Of a stretch of 64,000 bases of DNA, positions 16,237-25,062 are shown in pieces (the first letter of the stretch is position 1; every line of letters begins with the position of its first letter). Location: positions 2,480,001 through 2,544,000 of the forward strand of contig CBDDLM010000004.1 of NCBI GenBank assembly GCA_965230665.1, written 5' to 3'. The DNA comes from JAGNRR01 sp965230665 (GTDB taxonomy: Bacteria; Bacteroidota; Bacteroidia; Chitinophagales; Chitinophagaceae). Both the position numbers and the translations under genes were made by a program. Under the pieces are notes generated by a model. That model made no database searches, was not told the DNA's origin, and worked only from the letters and a program-made list of their open reading frames with translations.

Positions 16237-19200
16237 ATGAAAAACATTTTAAAGGCATTAATTGTTATTACAATTATGAGCTGTTTGACCACTTCAACGA
16301 AAGCCTCTCACTTTGCCGCTGCGGATATTTATTATGAATATCTGGGGCCACTAAATTATCGAGTGCATCTTATCATTTATAGAGACTGTTCTGGTGCTCC
16401 TGCTCCTAATCAGACAACTGTTACGGCCTTCGATAGTAGTTGTGCTCAGAACATACTCAATATTCAAATGACACAGGATCCTAATGATACTTTAAATGGA
16501 ACTGCTAGACATGGCATATGTCCTAATTTAGTTCCAGCGATAAACCCATGTCAAAACCCACCACCTCAATTTACCATATTTCAATATTTTCATTACATAG
16601 GGGATGTTACTTTACCTTATGCTTGCTCCGATTGGCGTTTCCGTTGGAACTCATTCGCAAGAAATGCGAATGCGACAGTAGGTCAAGTAGGTACATGTGT
16701 ATTTGCTGAATTAAACAATACAGTAAGACCTAACAATTCTGTTGTATTAACCGCTGAACCTATTCCTTATATTTGTGTGAATCAACCCTTTCAATATTTA
16801 AATAGTCCTATTGATCCAGACTTAGATTCAATCGTGTTTGCCGCAACCCCTGCGGGAAATAATGTGAGTGCATTTGGTTGTACGCAATGCCTTTATTTAA
16901 ATGGCTATCAACCAACATTTCCAATACAAACAACTCCACTAAATGCAGCCAATTATGTCGTGGACCCTTCTACAGGAACAGTTGCATTTACTCCAACATC
17001 TGTAGGTTCATATGTACTGGCATTTACCGCAACAGAATATGACCCTGTTACTCATCAAAAAGTGGGTCATGTACAACGCGATGTTCAAGTAAATGTTGAG
17101 AGTTGTACAACTTTTCCTCCTACACCACAGAATAGTCCACCTATTTCAAATCTTACAGGAGCAACACAATTAAGTACAACCCCAATCTTAACGTTAGGAG
17201 TTTGTCCGGGTGAAACGATGTCCTTCTCTGCATCAGCTACAGGTGATACTTTGAACAATCTTGTGAAAACATTTGCTAATAATGCACAGTCGGCAGTTGG
17301 TTCTTCTTATACTTCAAATCCCATTGGCGGAGGGAATCCCGTTACAGGAACCTTTACTTGGACTCCGACGGCATCACAAATTGGGAATCATACTTTAATC
17401 ATAACTTTTGTAGATTCTACTTGTACGAATGGACAGCCTATTATACTTCGTTCATACTTGGTTGTTTTAATTAAAGTATTGCGCGGTGTTAGTGCTGGAC
17501 CAGATTTACCCGTTTGCTATAAAGGAGATTCTGTTATTATACCAGCTTTAGGGCCTGAGGATATTACTCAGTGGACTTGGACAGAATTAGGTAACCCAGG
17601 AGCGCCGCATGGTATGAGTAATCCAAATATTCAAAACCCTTTTGTTAGACCAGACCGGACCACAACATACATTGTGAATACCAATGGTCAAACGGCTTGT
17701 AAAAATAGTGATACTATTACCGTTTATATTGACACCTCTGTAACAGTAACGGGTAGTGCATCACCAGCTGTGCTTTGTGAACCTGGAATAACGAGTTTAA
17801 ATGCTGTTGCTGCAGGGCCTCCACCAACCTATAATTGTGGAGATGTAGGAGTAGGATGTGCAGGGCCTAGTGGTTTAGCGCAGTTTGGTACAAACCCAAC
17901 GGCTTCATTCAACGTTACACCTTTCTTAGGTAGCAGTAATGGGGCAAGAAGTCAGTTAATCTTTACTCAAGCGGAACTAGCAGCGGCCGGTTGGACTGGT
18001 CCTAGAAGAATAGATTCTTTGAGCTTTGATGTAATTAATAAGACTTCATTCGGGGAGTTTAATATGCAGATCAATATGGGTTGTACCTATGTAAATGATA
18101 TTACAACCTTTATTCCTTCAGGTTTAGTTAAGCGAGTATACGAGAATGCCACTTATCAAACAGTACCTGGTATCAATACCTTCCACCTGCAAACACCTTA
18201 TATCTGGGATGGAGTAAGTAATATCGTAGTTGATTTGTGCTTCTTTAATTTAAACCCTGTTGGGATAGATGAGGTTGCCTCGAGTAGTACAGCACCTTTT
18301 AATCAGTTTATTGGAGCAACATCTCCTTACGGTGGTTGTCAGATTCCAGATGCGCCAGGTTCAACTTCTGCAACGATTTCAATGAATCGTCCGAATGTTC
18401 AACTATATGCATGTGATTTGCCTGCAACAGCTTGGCAGTATCAATGGACCGGTCCTTATGTTTTTGACTCAACCTTACAAAATGCACAAGCGTATATCAA
18501 CGAAAACCCTTCTTCTTATGTAGTATATACTGTAGGAGGAAATGGTTGTACGGTATGGGACACAGTAACAGTTTCTCTTTCTAATCATGATGTATTGGTT
18601 TCACCTTCAGCGGAAACAATTTGTCTAAACGATAGAGTGCGTGCGGTTGCTGAGGGAATAGGAAATGCACCTTCTGAAACATTTCAATGGTATGCAGATG
18701 CCAATTCATCAATAAATGATTTAAGTTGTACAACGTGTGCAATACCAGAAATTACGCCTACGACACCTGGAGTACATGTATATTCAGTAGTTCGTACTGA
18801 TTCCTACTCCTGTTTAGATACTGCAACGGTTACAATTACAGTATTAGCTTTACCAACGGTTACAATTACCAATGGAGATGAAATTGTAGTTCGATATGGC
18901 GAAGAAGTACAGTTAATTGCTGAAGGCGCTTTGAAATATTCTTGGTCTCCAAGTTGGGGAATGAACAACCCGAATATCTCATCGCCGGTGATCAAACCTA
19001 GCGAAAATGCAACGTATACTGTACATGGTCTTGATGATAAAGGATGTGGTAATACAGATGAAATCAAAGTAGTTGTAGACTATTCTCATAATTTGTTTAT
19101 TCCTTCAGCATTTTCTCCTAATGGAGATGGTCGCAATGATTTATTCCGTATTGCTAATTTTGGTTACCAACGTGTAGCTGAGTTTAGAGTCTATAATCGT

Positions 19201-19359
19201 TGGGGGCAAGAGGTCTTTAGTGCTAATGATAATGGAGGTTGGGATGGAACTTATCGTGGTCAAGACCAAGATAATGGAACCTACCACTATATCATTAAAG
19301 CGGCTTTTGCCGATGGGCACGTTCAAACCTTCAAGGGGGATGTCGTACTAACTAGATAG
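16237..19359 (+). CDS. CHU_C (gliding motility-associated C-terminal) secreted protein, tandem copy 1
   Basis: This 1040-residue exported protein has a signal peptide (about 1-23, ending TSTKAS) and a C-terminal CHU_C domain of about 85 residues starting at FIPSAFSPNGDGRNDLF, with YNRWGQEVF, GWDGTYRG and GTYHYIIKA. CHU_C is a T9SS type B sorting signal. The N-terminal region (YYEYLGPLNYRVHLIIYRDC) is shared by many surface proteins of this phylum. Ig/PKD-like beta segments and a DGVSNIVVDLCF jelly-roll-like segment follow. It is a clear paralogue of the next gene. In the N-terminal domain it has FARNAN where copy 2 has CCRNPN, so two cysteines are lost. Adhesin or structural surface protein is inferred; no enzyme motif is visible. 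Confidence 0.87.
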   Translation: MKNILKALIVITIMSCLTTSTKASHFAAADIYYEYLGPLNYRVHLIIYRDCSGAPAPNQTTVTAFDSSCAQNILNIQMTQDPNDTLNGTARHGICPNLVPAINPCQNPPPQFTIFQYFHYIGDVTLPYACSDWRFRWNSFARNANATVGQVGTCVFAELNNTVRPNNSVVLTAEPIPYICVNQPFQYLNSPIDPDLDSIVFAATPAGNNVSAFGCTQCLYLNGYQPTFPIQTTPLNAANYVVDPSTGTVAFTPTSVGSYVLAFTATEYDPVTHQKVGHVQRDVQVNVESCTTFPPTPQNSPPISNLTGATQLSTTPILTLGVCPGETMSFSASATGDTLNNLVKTFANNAQSAVGSSYTSNPIGGGNPVTGTFTWTPTASQIGNHTLIITFVDSTCTNGQPIILRSYLVVLIKVLRGVSAGPDLPVCYKGDSVIIPALGPEDITQWTWTELGNPGAPHGMSNPNIQNPFVRPDRTTTYIVNTNGQTACKNSDTITVYIDTSVTVTGSASPAVLCEPGITSLNAVAAGPPPTYNCGDVGVGCAGPSGLAQFGTNPTASFNVTPFLGSSNGARSQLIFTQAELAAAGWTGPRRIDSLSFDVINKTSFGEFNMQINMGCTYVNDITTFIPSGLVKRVYENATYQTVPGINTFHLQTPYIWDGVSNIVVDLCFFNLNPVGIDEVASSSTAPFNQFIGATSPYGGCQIPDAPGSTSATISMNRPNVQLYACDLPATAWQYQWTGPYVFDSTLQNAQAYINENPSSYVVYTVGGNGCTVWDTVTVSLSNHDVLVSPSAETICLNDRVRAVAEGIGNAPSETFQWYADANSSINDLSCTTCAIPEITPTTPGVHVYSVVRTDSYSCLDTATVTITVLALPTVTITNGDEIVVRYGEEVQLIAEGALKYSWSPSWGMNNPNISSPVIKPSENATYTVHGLDDKGCGNTDEIKVVVDYSHNLFIPSAFSPNGDGRNDLFRIANFGYQRVAEFRVYNRWGQEVFSANDNGGWDGTYRGQDQDNGTYHYIIKAAFADGHVQTFKGDVVLTR

Positions 19360-19375
19360 TTCGTTTTTGTCAGAA

Positions 19376-19417
19376 AACAGTGAGTTCTAGCCCAATAAAG
19401 GGCTAGAATTCACTGTT
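19376..19417 (+). terminator. Long hairpin between the tandem CHU_C genes
   Basis: An 18-base-pair stem with a single G-U pair (19376-19393 with 19400-19417) and a 6-base loop lies 17 bases after the stop of copy 1. The T-run is interrupted (TTATCCACTTTTT), so it is an imperfect intrinsic terminator or an mRNA-stabilising hairpin. Confidence 0.6.
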
Positions 19418-19453
19418 TATCCACTTTTTAAAGTTTTTTTAGGAAATTCCCAA

Positions 19454-19524
19454 CGATTTCTGCTTAGGTGCCGTCTTGATAAAAGAACGGTTGAAAATGG
19501 GCAAAAATTATCGATTTCTGCTTA
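19454..19524 (+). repeat. Pair of 13-base direct repeats (CGATTTCTGCTTA)
   Basis: Identical 13-mers are at 19454-19466 and 19512-19524, starting 58 bases apart, upstream of the second CHU_C gene. They may be binding sites for a regulator; no other copy was noticed in the window. Confidence 0.45.
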
Positions 19525-19534
19525 TTTTTAAGTC

Positions 19535-19550
19535 CTATTTTGTAAAATAG
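19535..19550. repeat. Inverted repeat just upstream of CHU_C copy 2
   Basis: CTATTTTGTAAAATAG is a palindrome ending 10 bases before the ATG at 19561. It contains TATTTTG, a one-base-short form of the -7 promoter box, so it may be an operator overlapping a promoter. Confidence 0.3.
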
Positions 19551-19560
19551 AAATTTAACT

Positions 19561-22500
19561 ATGAAAAACATTTTAAGAACATTATTAATCTTGGCGATTG
19601 TTAGCTGCTTTAGCACGACCAATTCAAAGGCATCGCACATTGCTGCCGCAGATGTTTATTATGAATATTTAGGCCCATTAAATTATAGGGTCCATCTAAT
19701 TTTATATAGAGATTGTGGTGGGGTAGGTCTAAGTTCTACATTTAATATGTCTGCACGGGACAGTAGCTGTAGTCAATCAACTATTTCATTTACTGTAGAT
19801 ACTGCGGGAACAAATGACCCTTGGAACGGAACTGCTCGCCATGGAATTTGCCCAAACCTTGTTTCTGCCAACCCATGTCAGAATCCGCCAAGTCAATTTG
19901 ATGTTTACGAATACTGGCACTATGCTGGAGATATAACCCTACCATATGCTTGTTCAGATTGGAGGTTCCGTTGGACCTCATGTTGTAGAAACCCAAACCA
20001 AACGGGGCCTACGAATAGCACATGTGTTTATGCATTACTAAATAATACGGTTCGACCAAATAATTCGACTGTTCTTACTGCAGAACCAATCCCTTACATT
20101 TGTTTAAATCAACCCTTCCAATATTTAAATAGTCCTGTAGATCCAGATTTAGATTCTGTTGTTTTTGAAGCTACTACGGCAGGAAATGGTTTTAGCGCTT
20201 TTTCTTGTACGCCTTATGCCTTAGGCGCTTACAATGCACCTTTAACTCCGCAAAATCCTATAACAACAACACCAGCTACAGCTGCGAATTATGTTGTAGA
20301 TCCACAAACAGGTACTGTTGCATTTACACCTACGGCTCTTGGACAATATGTTCTAGCTTTTACGGCTACAGAGTATGATTACGTTACACAACAACGAGTT
20401 GGACAAGTACAACGTGATGTTCAAGTAAATGTTGTAGGTTGTACTACAATACCTCCTACTCCTACTCCGAATCCAACTTTGGGTTCTGCTATTCATAATC
20501 TTACTGGCGCTGTACAATTAGCAGCTACTCCTACTGTAGTTGTAGGTGTCTGTCCTGGTGAGACCATGTCATTCCAAGCAATAGGTACTGGTGATACCTC
20601 TAATAACTTAGTTAAAACATTTGCAAATAATAATGTTTCATGTCCTGGATCTTCTTATACGTCTAATCCAATAGGAGGTGGTAATCCAGTAACAGGTACT
20701 TTTACTTGGACACCGCCAGCTTCCCAGATAGGAGATCATACATTAATTATCACATTTGTAGATTCTACCTGCACAAATGGTCAACCGATTATCTTACGTT
20801 CCTATGTAGTTGTGCTCATTAAAGTATTACGTGGTGTAGATGCTGGTCCAGACTTACCAGTTTGTTATTTAGGAGATTCTATAGTAATTCCTGCTTTAGG
20901 GCCTGAAGATATCACCCAATGGACTTGGACAGAGCTTGGAAACGCAGGAGCTCCTCATGGTATGGGGAACCCTAATGTTCAAAATCCTTTTGTTCGACCC
21001 GATCGAACAACTACTTATATAGTGAATACCAATGGACAAACGGCCTGTAAGAATAGTGATACGATTACCGTTTATATAGACACCTCTGTTACAGTAGCCG
21101 CAAGTGCATCACCAGCAGTACTTTGTGAACCTGGTTTAACAAGCTTAAATGCAGTTCCTGCGGGGCCACCACCTACTTATAATTGTGGTGATGAAGGTAT
21201 TAGTTGTGCTGGTCCAAGTGCGGCGGCACAATTTGGTGCGAATCCAACGGCTTCTTTCAATGTTACACCGTTCTTAGGAAGTAATAATGGTGGTAGAAGT
21301 CAACTAATTTTTACACAAGCTGAGCTAGCTGCAGCTGGATGGGCTGGCCCTAGAAGAATAGACTCCTTAAGTTTTGATGTAATAAACAAAACTTCATTTG
21401 GCGAGTTTAATATGCAAATAAGTATGGGTTGTACTTTCTTGTCAGACATAAATTCATTTATTCCGTCTGGATTGGTTAAGAAAGTATATGAAAATACGAA
21501 TTATCAAACCGTATTGGGTACAAATACGTTCCATTTTCAATCGCCTTATATTTGGGATGGTGTGAGCAATATCGTTGTAGATATATGTTTCTTTAACTTA
21601 AACCCAGTTGGTATTGATGAAGTTGCTTCCAGTTCAACTGCACCAAATAATCAATTCATTGGTTCTACCTCTCCATTCGGGGGATGTCAAATACCAGATG
21701 CACCAGGGTCAACATTACCTACGATTTCTACGGATCGTCCAAATGTAGAAATGTACGCTTGTGACCTACCTGCAACAGCTTGGCAGTTCCGTTGGACTGG
21801 ACCTTATGTGTTTGATTCAACCGTACAGAGTGCGCAAGTATATATTAATGATAATCCATCACAATATGTAGTGTATACAGTAGGTGGAAATGGATGTACA
21901 GTATGGGATACTGTAACAGTGTCTCTCTCTAATCATGATGTATTGGTTACGCCAGTTTCTGAAACAATCTGTTTAAATGATAGAGTACGAGCCGTTGCTG
22001 AAGGGATAGGAAATGCGCCTTCAGAAACCTTCCAATGGTATGCTGATGCGAATTCTTCGATCAGCGACCTTAGCTGTACAACTTGTGCTATTCCAGAAAT
22101 AACGCCAACAACACCTGGTGTGCACGTATACTCGGTTGTACGTACAGATTCTTACAACTGTTTGGATACTGCTACTGTTACAATTAATGTATTGGCTTTA
22201 CCAAATGTTGTAATTACTAATGGAGATACTGCTGTAGTGCGTTTTGGAGAAGAGCTACAATTAATTGCTGATGGTGCGCAGAGATACTCATGGTCTCCAA
22301 GTTGGGGAATGAATAACCCGAACATCTCTTCCCCAGTGATTAAGCCTAGTGAAACAGCTCTATACACAGTGCATGGTCTTGATGATAAAGGTTGTGGTAA
22401 TAAGGATGAAATATATGTAATCGTTGATTACTCACACAATTTATTTATACCAACCGCATTCTCACCAAATGGTGATGGAAACAACGATTTATTCCGCATT

Positions 22501-22707
22501 GCGAATTTTGGATATCAACGTGTATCTGAGTTTAGTGTATACAACCGTTGGGGACAACAGGTATTCAATGCTAAAGATAATCGCGGTTGGGATGGAACCT
22601 TTAGAGGTGCTGATCAAGACAATGGAACCTATCACTATGTGATAAGAGCGGCATTTGCTGATGGTCATGTACAAACTTTCAAGGGAGATGTAATCTTAAT
22701 GAGATAG
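19561..22707 (+). CDS. CHU_C (gliding motility-associated C-terminal) secreted protein, tandem copy 2
   Basis: This 1048-residue paralogue of the preceding gene has the same plan: signal peptide (about 1-25), N-terminal YYEYLGPLNYRVHLILYRDC domain, Ig/PKD-like segments, a DGVSNIVVDICF segment and the CHU_C T9SS type B signal from FIPTAFSPNGDGNNDLF to the end. By eye, protein identity to copy 1 is about 90% beyond residue 300 but only about 60% in residues 40-290. Many synonymous positions differ, so the duplication is not recent. It keeps the CCRNPN motif missing from copy 1. It has its own upstream region with repeats and a strong terminator, which suggests separate control. Surface adhesin or filament-like role is inferred only. 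Confidence 0.87.
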   Translation: MKNILRTLLILAIVSCFSTTNSKASHIAAADVYYEYLGPLNYRVHLILYRDCGGVGLSSTFNMSARDSSCSQSTISFTVDTAGTNDPWNGTARHGICPNLVSANPCQNPPSQFDVYEYWHYAGDITLPYACSDWRFRWTSCCRNPNQTGPTNSTCVYALLNNTVRPNNSTVLTAEPIPYICLNQPFQYLNSPVDPDLDSVVFEATTAGNGFSAFSCTPYALGAYNAPLTPQNPITTTPATAANYVVDPQTGTVAFTPTALGQYVLAFTATEYDYVTQQRVGQVQRDVQVNVVGCTTIPPTPTPNPTLGSAIHNLTGAVQLAATPTVVVGVCPGETMSFQAIGTGDTSNNLVKTFANNNVSCPGSSYTSNPIGGGNPVTGTFTWTPPASQIGDHTLIITFVDSTCTNGQPIILRSYVVVLIKVLRGVDAGPDLPVCYLGDSIVIPALGPEDITQWTWTELGNAGAPHGMGNPNVQNPFVRPDRTTTYIVNTNGQTACKNSDTITVYIDTSVTVAASASPAVLCEPGLTSLNAVPAGPPPTYNCGDEGISCAGPSAAAQFGANPTASFNVTPFLGSNNGGRSQLIFTQAELAAAGWAGPRRIDSLSFDVINKTSFGEFNMQISMGCTFLSDINSFIPSGLVKKVYENTNYQTVLGTNTFHFQSPYIWDGVSNIVVDICFFNLNPVGIDEVASSSTAPNNQFIGSTSPFGGCQIPDAPGSTLPTISTDRPNVEMYACDLPATAWQFRWTGPYVFDSTVQSAQVYINDNPSQYVVYTVGGNGCTVWDTVTVSLSNHDVLVTPVSETICLNDRVRAVAEGIGNAPSETFQWYADANSSISDLSCTTCAIPEITPTTPGVHVYSVVRTDSYNCLDTATVTINVLALPNVVITNGDTAVVRFGEELQLIADGAQRYSWSPSWGMNNPNISSPVIKPSETALYTVHGLDDKGCGNKDEIYVIVDYSHNLFIPTAFSPNGDGNNDLFRIANFGYQRVSEFSVYNRWGQQVFNAKDNRGWDGTFRGADQDNGTYHYVIRAAFADGHVQTFKGDVILMR

Positions 22708-22730
22708 ATATTTTATTAAAATAATAATAT

Positions 22731-22760
22731 AATCCCAACCGCTTTGGTTGGGATTTTTTT
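22731..22760 (+). terminator. Intrinsic terminator after CHU_C copy 2
   Basis: A perfect 10-base-pair stem (22731-22740 with 22746-22755), 5-base loop and following T-run. It ends only 14 bases before the paaH start codon, so paaH needs a promoter in or just after the T-run; TTATTTTG at 22759-22766 is a one-mismatch -7 box. Confidence 0.88.
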
Positions 22761-22774
22761 ATTTTGCACTTAAT

Positions 22775-23932
22775 ATGAAAGTAGGAGTAATTGGAGCGGG
22801 AACAATGGGTGCGGGAATAGCACAGGTCGCTGCACAAAATGGACATAACACGACAGTATATGATCTAAGTCCAGAAGTTTTACAAGAAGCTAAAGCAAAA
22901 CTATCTAATACATTAGTAAAGCTTGTAGCAAAAGGTAAATTTACAAATGAGGAGGCTGTTGAGCTTGAGAATAGAATATTGTGGACTTCAAATCTAACAG
23001 AACTAGAAGACGCTGAAATTGTCATTGAAGCTATAGTAGAAAACTTAGAAGTTAAAAAAAAGGTATTTGGTGATCTAGAATCAATTGTAGCTGAAAAGTG
23101 TATACTTGCCAGTAATACATCTTCTTTATCGCTTACTTCAATAGCGGCGGCAGCTAACAAACCAGAGCGAGTAATTGGAGTTCATTTCTTTAATCCTGCT
23201 CCCATAATGAAACTTGTTGAAATAATTCCGGCATTACAAACAAGTAAAGAAGTTTTAGAGCAAACTCAAAGACTGATTGACACGTGGGGAAAGATTACCG
23301 TTGTTGCAAAAGATACTCCAGGTTTTATCGTTAATAAAGTTGCAAGACCTTTTTATAGTGAGGCAATAAAAATGTTAGAGGAGGGCGTTGCTGACGAGAA
23401 AACCATTGATTATGTACTAACTCAAAATGGAGGGTTTAAAATGGGTCCTTTTACATTAACAGATTTGATTGGACATGATGTAAACTATAAAGTGACCGAA
23501 ACAGTTTGGAAATCTTTTTATTATGATGCTCGGTATAGACCATCGTTTTCTCAAAAAAGATTGGTTGAAGCTAATTGGTTGGGAAGAAAAACAGGGCGCG
23601 GATTTTATCAATATCCTCAAAATGATGCTGATGTTAATCTAGAAAGCGTGAACGAAGCTACCCAAGGCGAGATCCTATATAGGGTTCTATATATGCTTAT
23701 AAATGAAGCTGCTGATACGCTTTTCCTGAATATTGCAAACAGAGATGACATAGATAAAGCTATGAAATTTGGAGTGAATTACCCTAAAGGTTTGTTGCTT
23801 TGGGCGGATGAACTCGGCATTGCAAACTGTGTTGATTATTTGGATGGTTTGTATGCTAAATTTGGAGATAGTCGATATCGGTGTTGTCCTCTCCTCAGAT
23901 CAATGAAGGAAGCAAATCAAACTTTCTATTAA
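22775..23932 (+). CDS. paaH: 3-hydroxyacyl-CoA dehydrogenase, PaaH-like
   Basis: This 385-residue enzyme oxidises 3-hydroxyacyl-CoA with NAD+; in phenylacetate degradation PaaH acts on 3-hydroxyadipyl-CoA. It has the NAD-binding GAGTMGAGIAQVAAQNGH at the N-terminus, the catalytic GVHFFNPAPIMKLVE with its His, and the C-terminal helical domain (GPFTLTDLIGHDVN, AKFGDSRYRCCPLL). It is the single-domain form plus a short second C-terminal domain, not the fused FadB type. The ATG at 22775 was chosen because it starts directly with the Rossmann strand. The upstream alternative lies inside the terminator. paaY follows 10 bases later. Confidence 0.87.
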   Translation: MKVGVIGAGTMGAGIAQVAAQNGHNTTVYDLSPEVLQEAKAKLSNTLVKLVAKGKFTNEEAVELENRILWTSNLTELEDAEIVIEAIVENLEVKKKVFGDLESIVAEKCILASNTSSLSLTSIAAAANKPERVIGVHFFNPAPIMKLVEIIPALQTSKEVLEQTQRLIDTWGKITVVAKDTPGFIVNKVARPFYSEAIKMLEEGVADEKTIDYVLTQNGGFKMGPFTLTDLIGHDVNYKVTETVWKSFYYDARYRPSFSQKRLVEANWLGRKTGRGFYQYPQNDADVNLESVNEATQGEILYRVLYMLINEAADTLFLNIANRDDIDKAMKFGVNYPKGLLLWADELGIANCVDYLDGLYAKFGDSRYRCCPLLRSMKEANQTFY

Positions 23933-23942
23933 AATATGAAAT

Positions 23943-24533
23943 ATGTTTTTTGAGTATAAAGGAATAAAACCAGTTGTACATGAATCTGCATATGTTCATA
24001 AACTGGCAACAGTTACCGGGAATGTAGTGATTGGAAAAAATGTCTATATTGGACCAAGTGCTGCTATTAGAGGTGATTTTGGAAAAATAATTATAGAAGA
24101 TGGCTGCAATGTTCAGGAAAATTGTACAATTCATATGTTTCCCGGTGTTACAGTCACTTTGAGGGAAAATGCACATATAGGACATGGAGCTGTCATTCAT
24201 GGTGCAACCATTGGTAAGAATTGTTTAGTGGGGATGAATGCAGTTATTATGGATAATGTAGTACTTGGTGATGAGTGCATTGTAGGGGCATTAAGTTTTT
24301 TGAAAGCAGAGTCTACTTTTGATAAGCGCTCCTTAATTGTTGGAAACCCTGCAAAGGTCATTAAAAAGGTTTCTGATGAAATGATAGATTGGAAGACTAA
24401 GGGTACAGGGATATACCAACAGTTGGCGATTGATGCACATAGTGAATTAAAAGTCTGTGAGCCACTTCGAAATCTTACGGATCAAAAAGATTCAGCAGTT
24501 CTTGATTACAAGACCTGGGATAAAACGAAATAG
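23943..24533 (+). CDS. paaY: PaaY-like gamma-carbonic-anhydrase-fold hexapeptide protein
   Basis: This 196-residue protein folds as a left-handed beta helix of hexapeptide repeats (VVIGKNVYIGPSA, AHIGHGAVIHGATIG, VVLGDECIVG). His64, His81 and His86, spaced as in zinc-binding gamma carbonic anhydrases, and Arg43/Asp45 in AIRGDFG are present. The C-terminal extension (VCEPLRNLTDQK) is like PaaY, a thioesterase that removes dead-end CoA esters during phenylacetate breakdown. Its position directly after paaH supports that assignment. A plain carbonic anhydrase-like protein (YrdA) is the alternative. Confidence 0.82.
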   Translation: MFFEYKGIKPVVHESAYVHKLATVTGNVVIGKNVYIGPSAAIRGDFGKIIIEDGCNVQENCTIHMFPGVTVTLRENAHIGHGAVIHGATIGKNCLVGMNAVIMDNVVLGDECIVGALSFLKAESTFDKRSLIVGNPAKVIKKVSDEMIDWKTKGTGIYQQLAIDAHSELKVCEPLRNLTDQKDSAVLDYKTWDKTK

Positions 24534-24537
24534 TACT

Positions 24538-25002
24538 ATGATGGTAGATAAGGAAACATTTTTTAAAAAAGAGTATCTTAAACAGTTAGCTAGTTTAGAC
24601 CAAGATGAAGAACCTATTTTTGGCAAGATGGGTGTACAGCAGATGATAGAGCATATGGCGTATTCATTTCAAATTGCAAATGGTAGACTTCATGTTGAGA
24701 ATAAACAAAGTGAAGAACTAACCGCAAAAATGTATCGGTTCATGATGAGTGACAAACCGTTTATGGATAACACGCCTAATTCTAATTTACCTAAAGAGCC
24801 CTTACCACTAAGGCATACGACTATTCAGGATTCGATCTACGCCCTTAGTCTAGAAATAGATCACTTCTTCGAAGTATTTGAAAAAGATGAAAAGAGAATA
24901 GAAAATCCTTTCTTTGGTAATTTAAATCGCGAAGAGCAATTACAATTACTTTTTAAACATGCACAACATCATTTACGGCAATTCGGTGCAAAGACTCGCT
25001 AA
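24538..25002 (+). CDS. DUF1569/DinB-like protein
   Basis: This 154-residue cytoplasmic protein resembles DUF1569 proteins, which share the DinB-type four-helix metal-binding fold. The helix GVQQMIEHMAYSF and the terminal NPFFGNLNREEQ and HAQHHLRQFG segments carry the histidines expected for a metal site. The start is ATG 24538 (or the next codon, also ATG). A longer frame from 24457 would overlap paaY by 77 bases and is unlikely. It follows paaY by 4 bases and ends the operon at a terminator. Its role in aromatic acid use is only suggested by position; no reaction is known. Confidence 0.75.
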   Translation: MMVDKETFFKKEYLKQLASLDQDEEPIFGKMGVQQMIEHMAYSFQIANGRLHVENKQSEELTAKMYRFMMSDKPFMDNTPNSNLPKEPLPLRHTTIQDSIYALSLEIDHFFEVFEKDEKRIENPFFGNLNREEQLQLLFKHAQHHLRQFGAKTR

Positions 25003-25014
25003 GTAAGCATAAAA

Positions 25015-25040
25015 AAAGTCCATCCCAAAGGATGGACTTT
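25015..25040. terminator. Bidirectional terminator between convergent genes
   Basis: A perfect 11-base-pair stem (25015-25025 with 25030-25040) and 4-base loop. Seen from the minus strand it is followed by seven T, and from the plus strand by TGATTTAT, so it is stronger for the DUF4397 gene. Confidence 0.85.
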
Positions 25041-25062
25041 GATTTATAATCTAAAATTTTAA

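Noticed and set aside
16237..22707. Tandem CHU_C genes as a recent duplication or mobile element
   Set aside because: Synonymous sites differ widely between copies, and no inverted repeats, transposase or target-site duplication flank them.
22759..23160. A 133-codon open frame on the minus strand
   Set aside because: It is the antisense shadow of the paaH Rossmann domain, with a biased Ala/Ser composition.
24457..24537. Longer start for the DUF1569-like gene
   Set aside because: It would overlap paaY by 77 bases in another frame; ATG 24538 gives the usual spacing.
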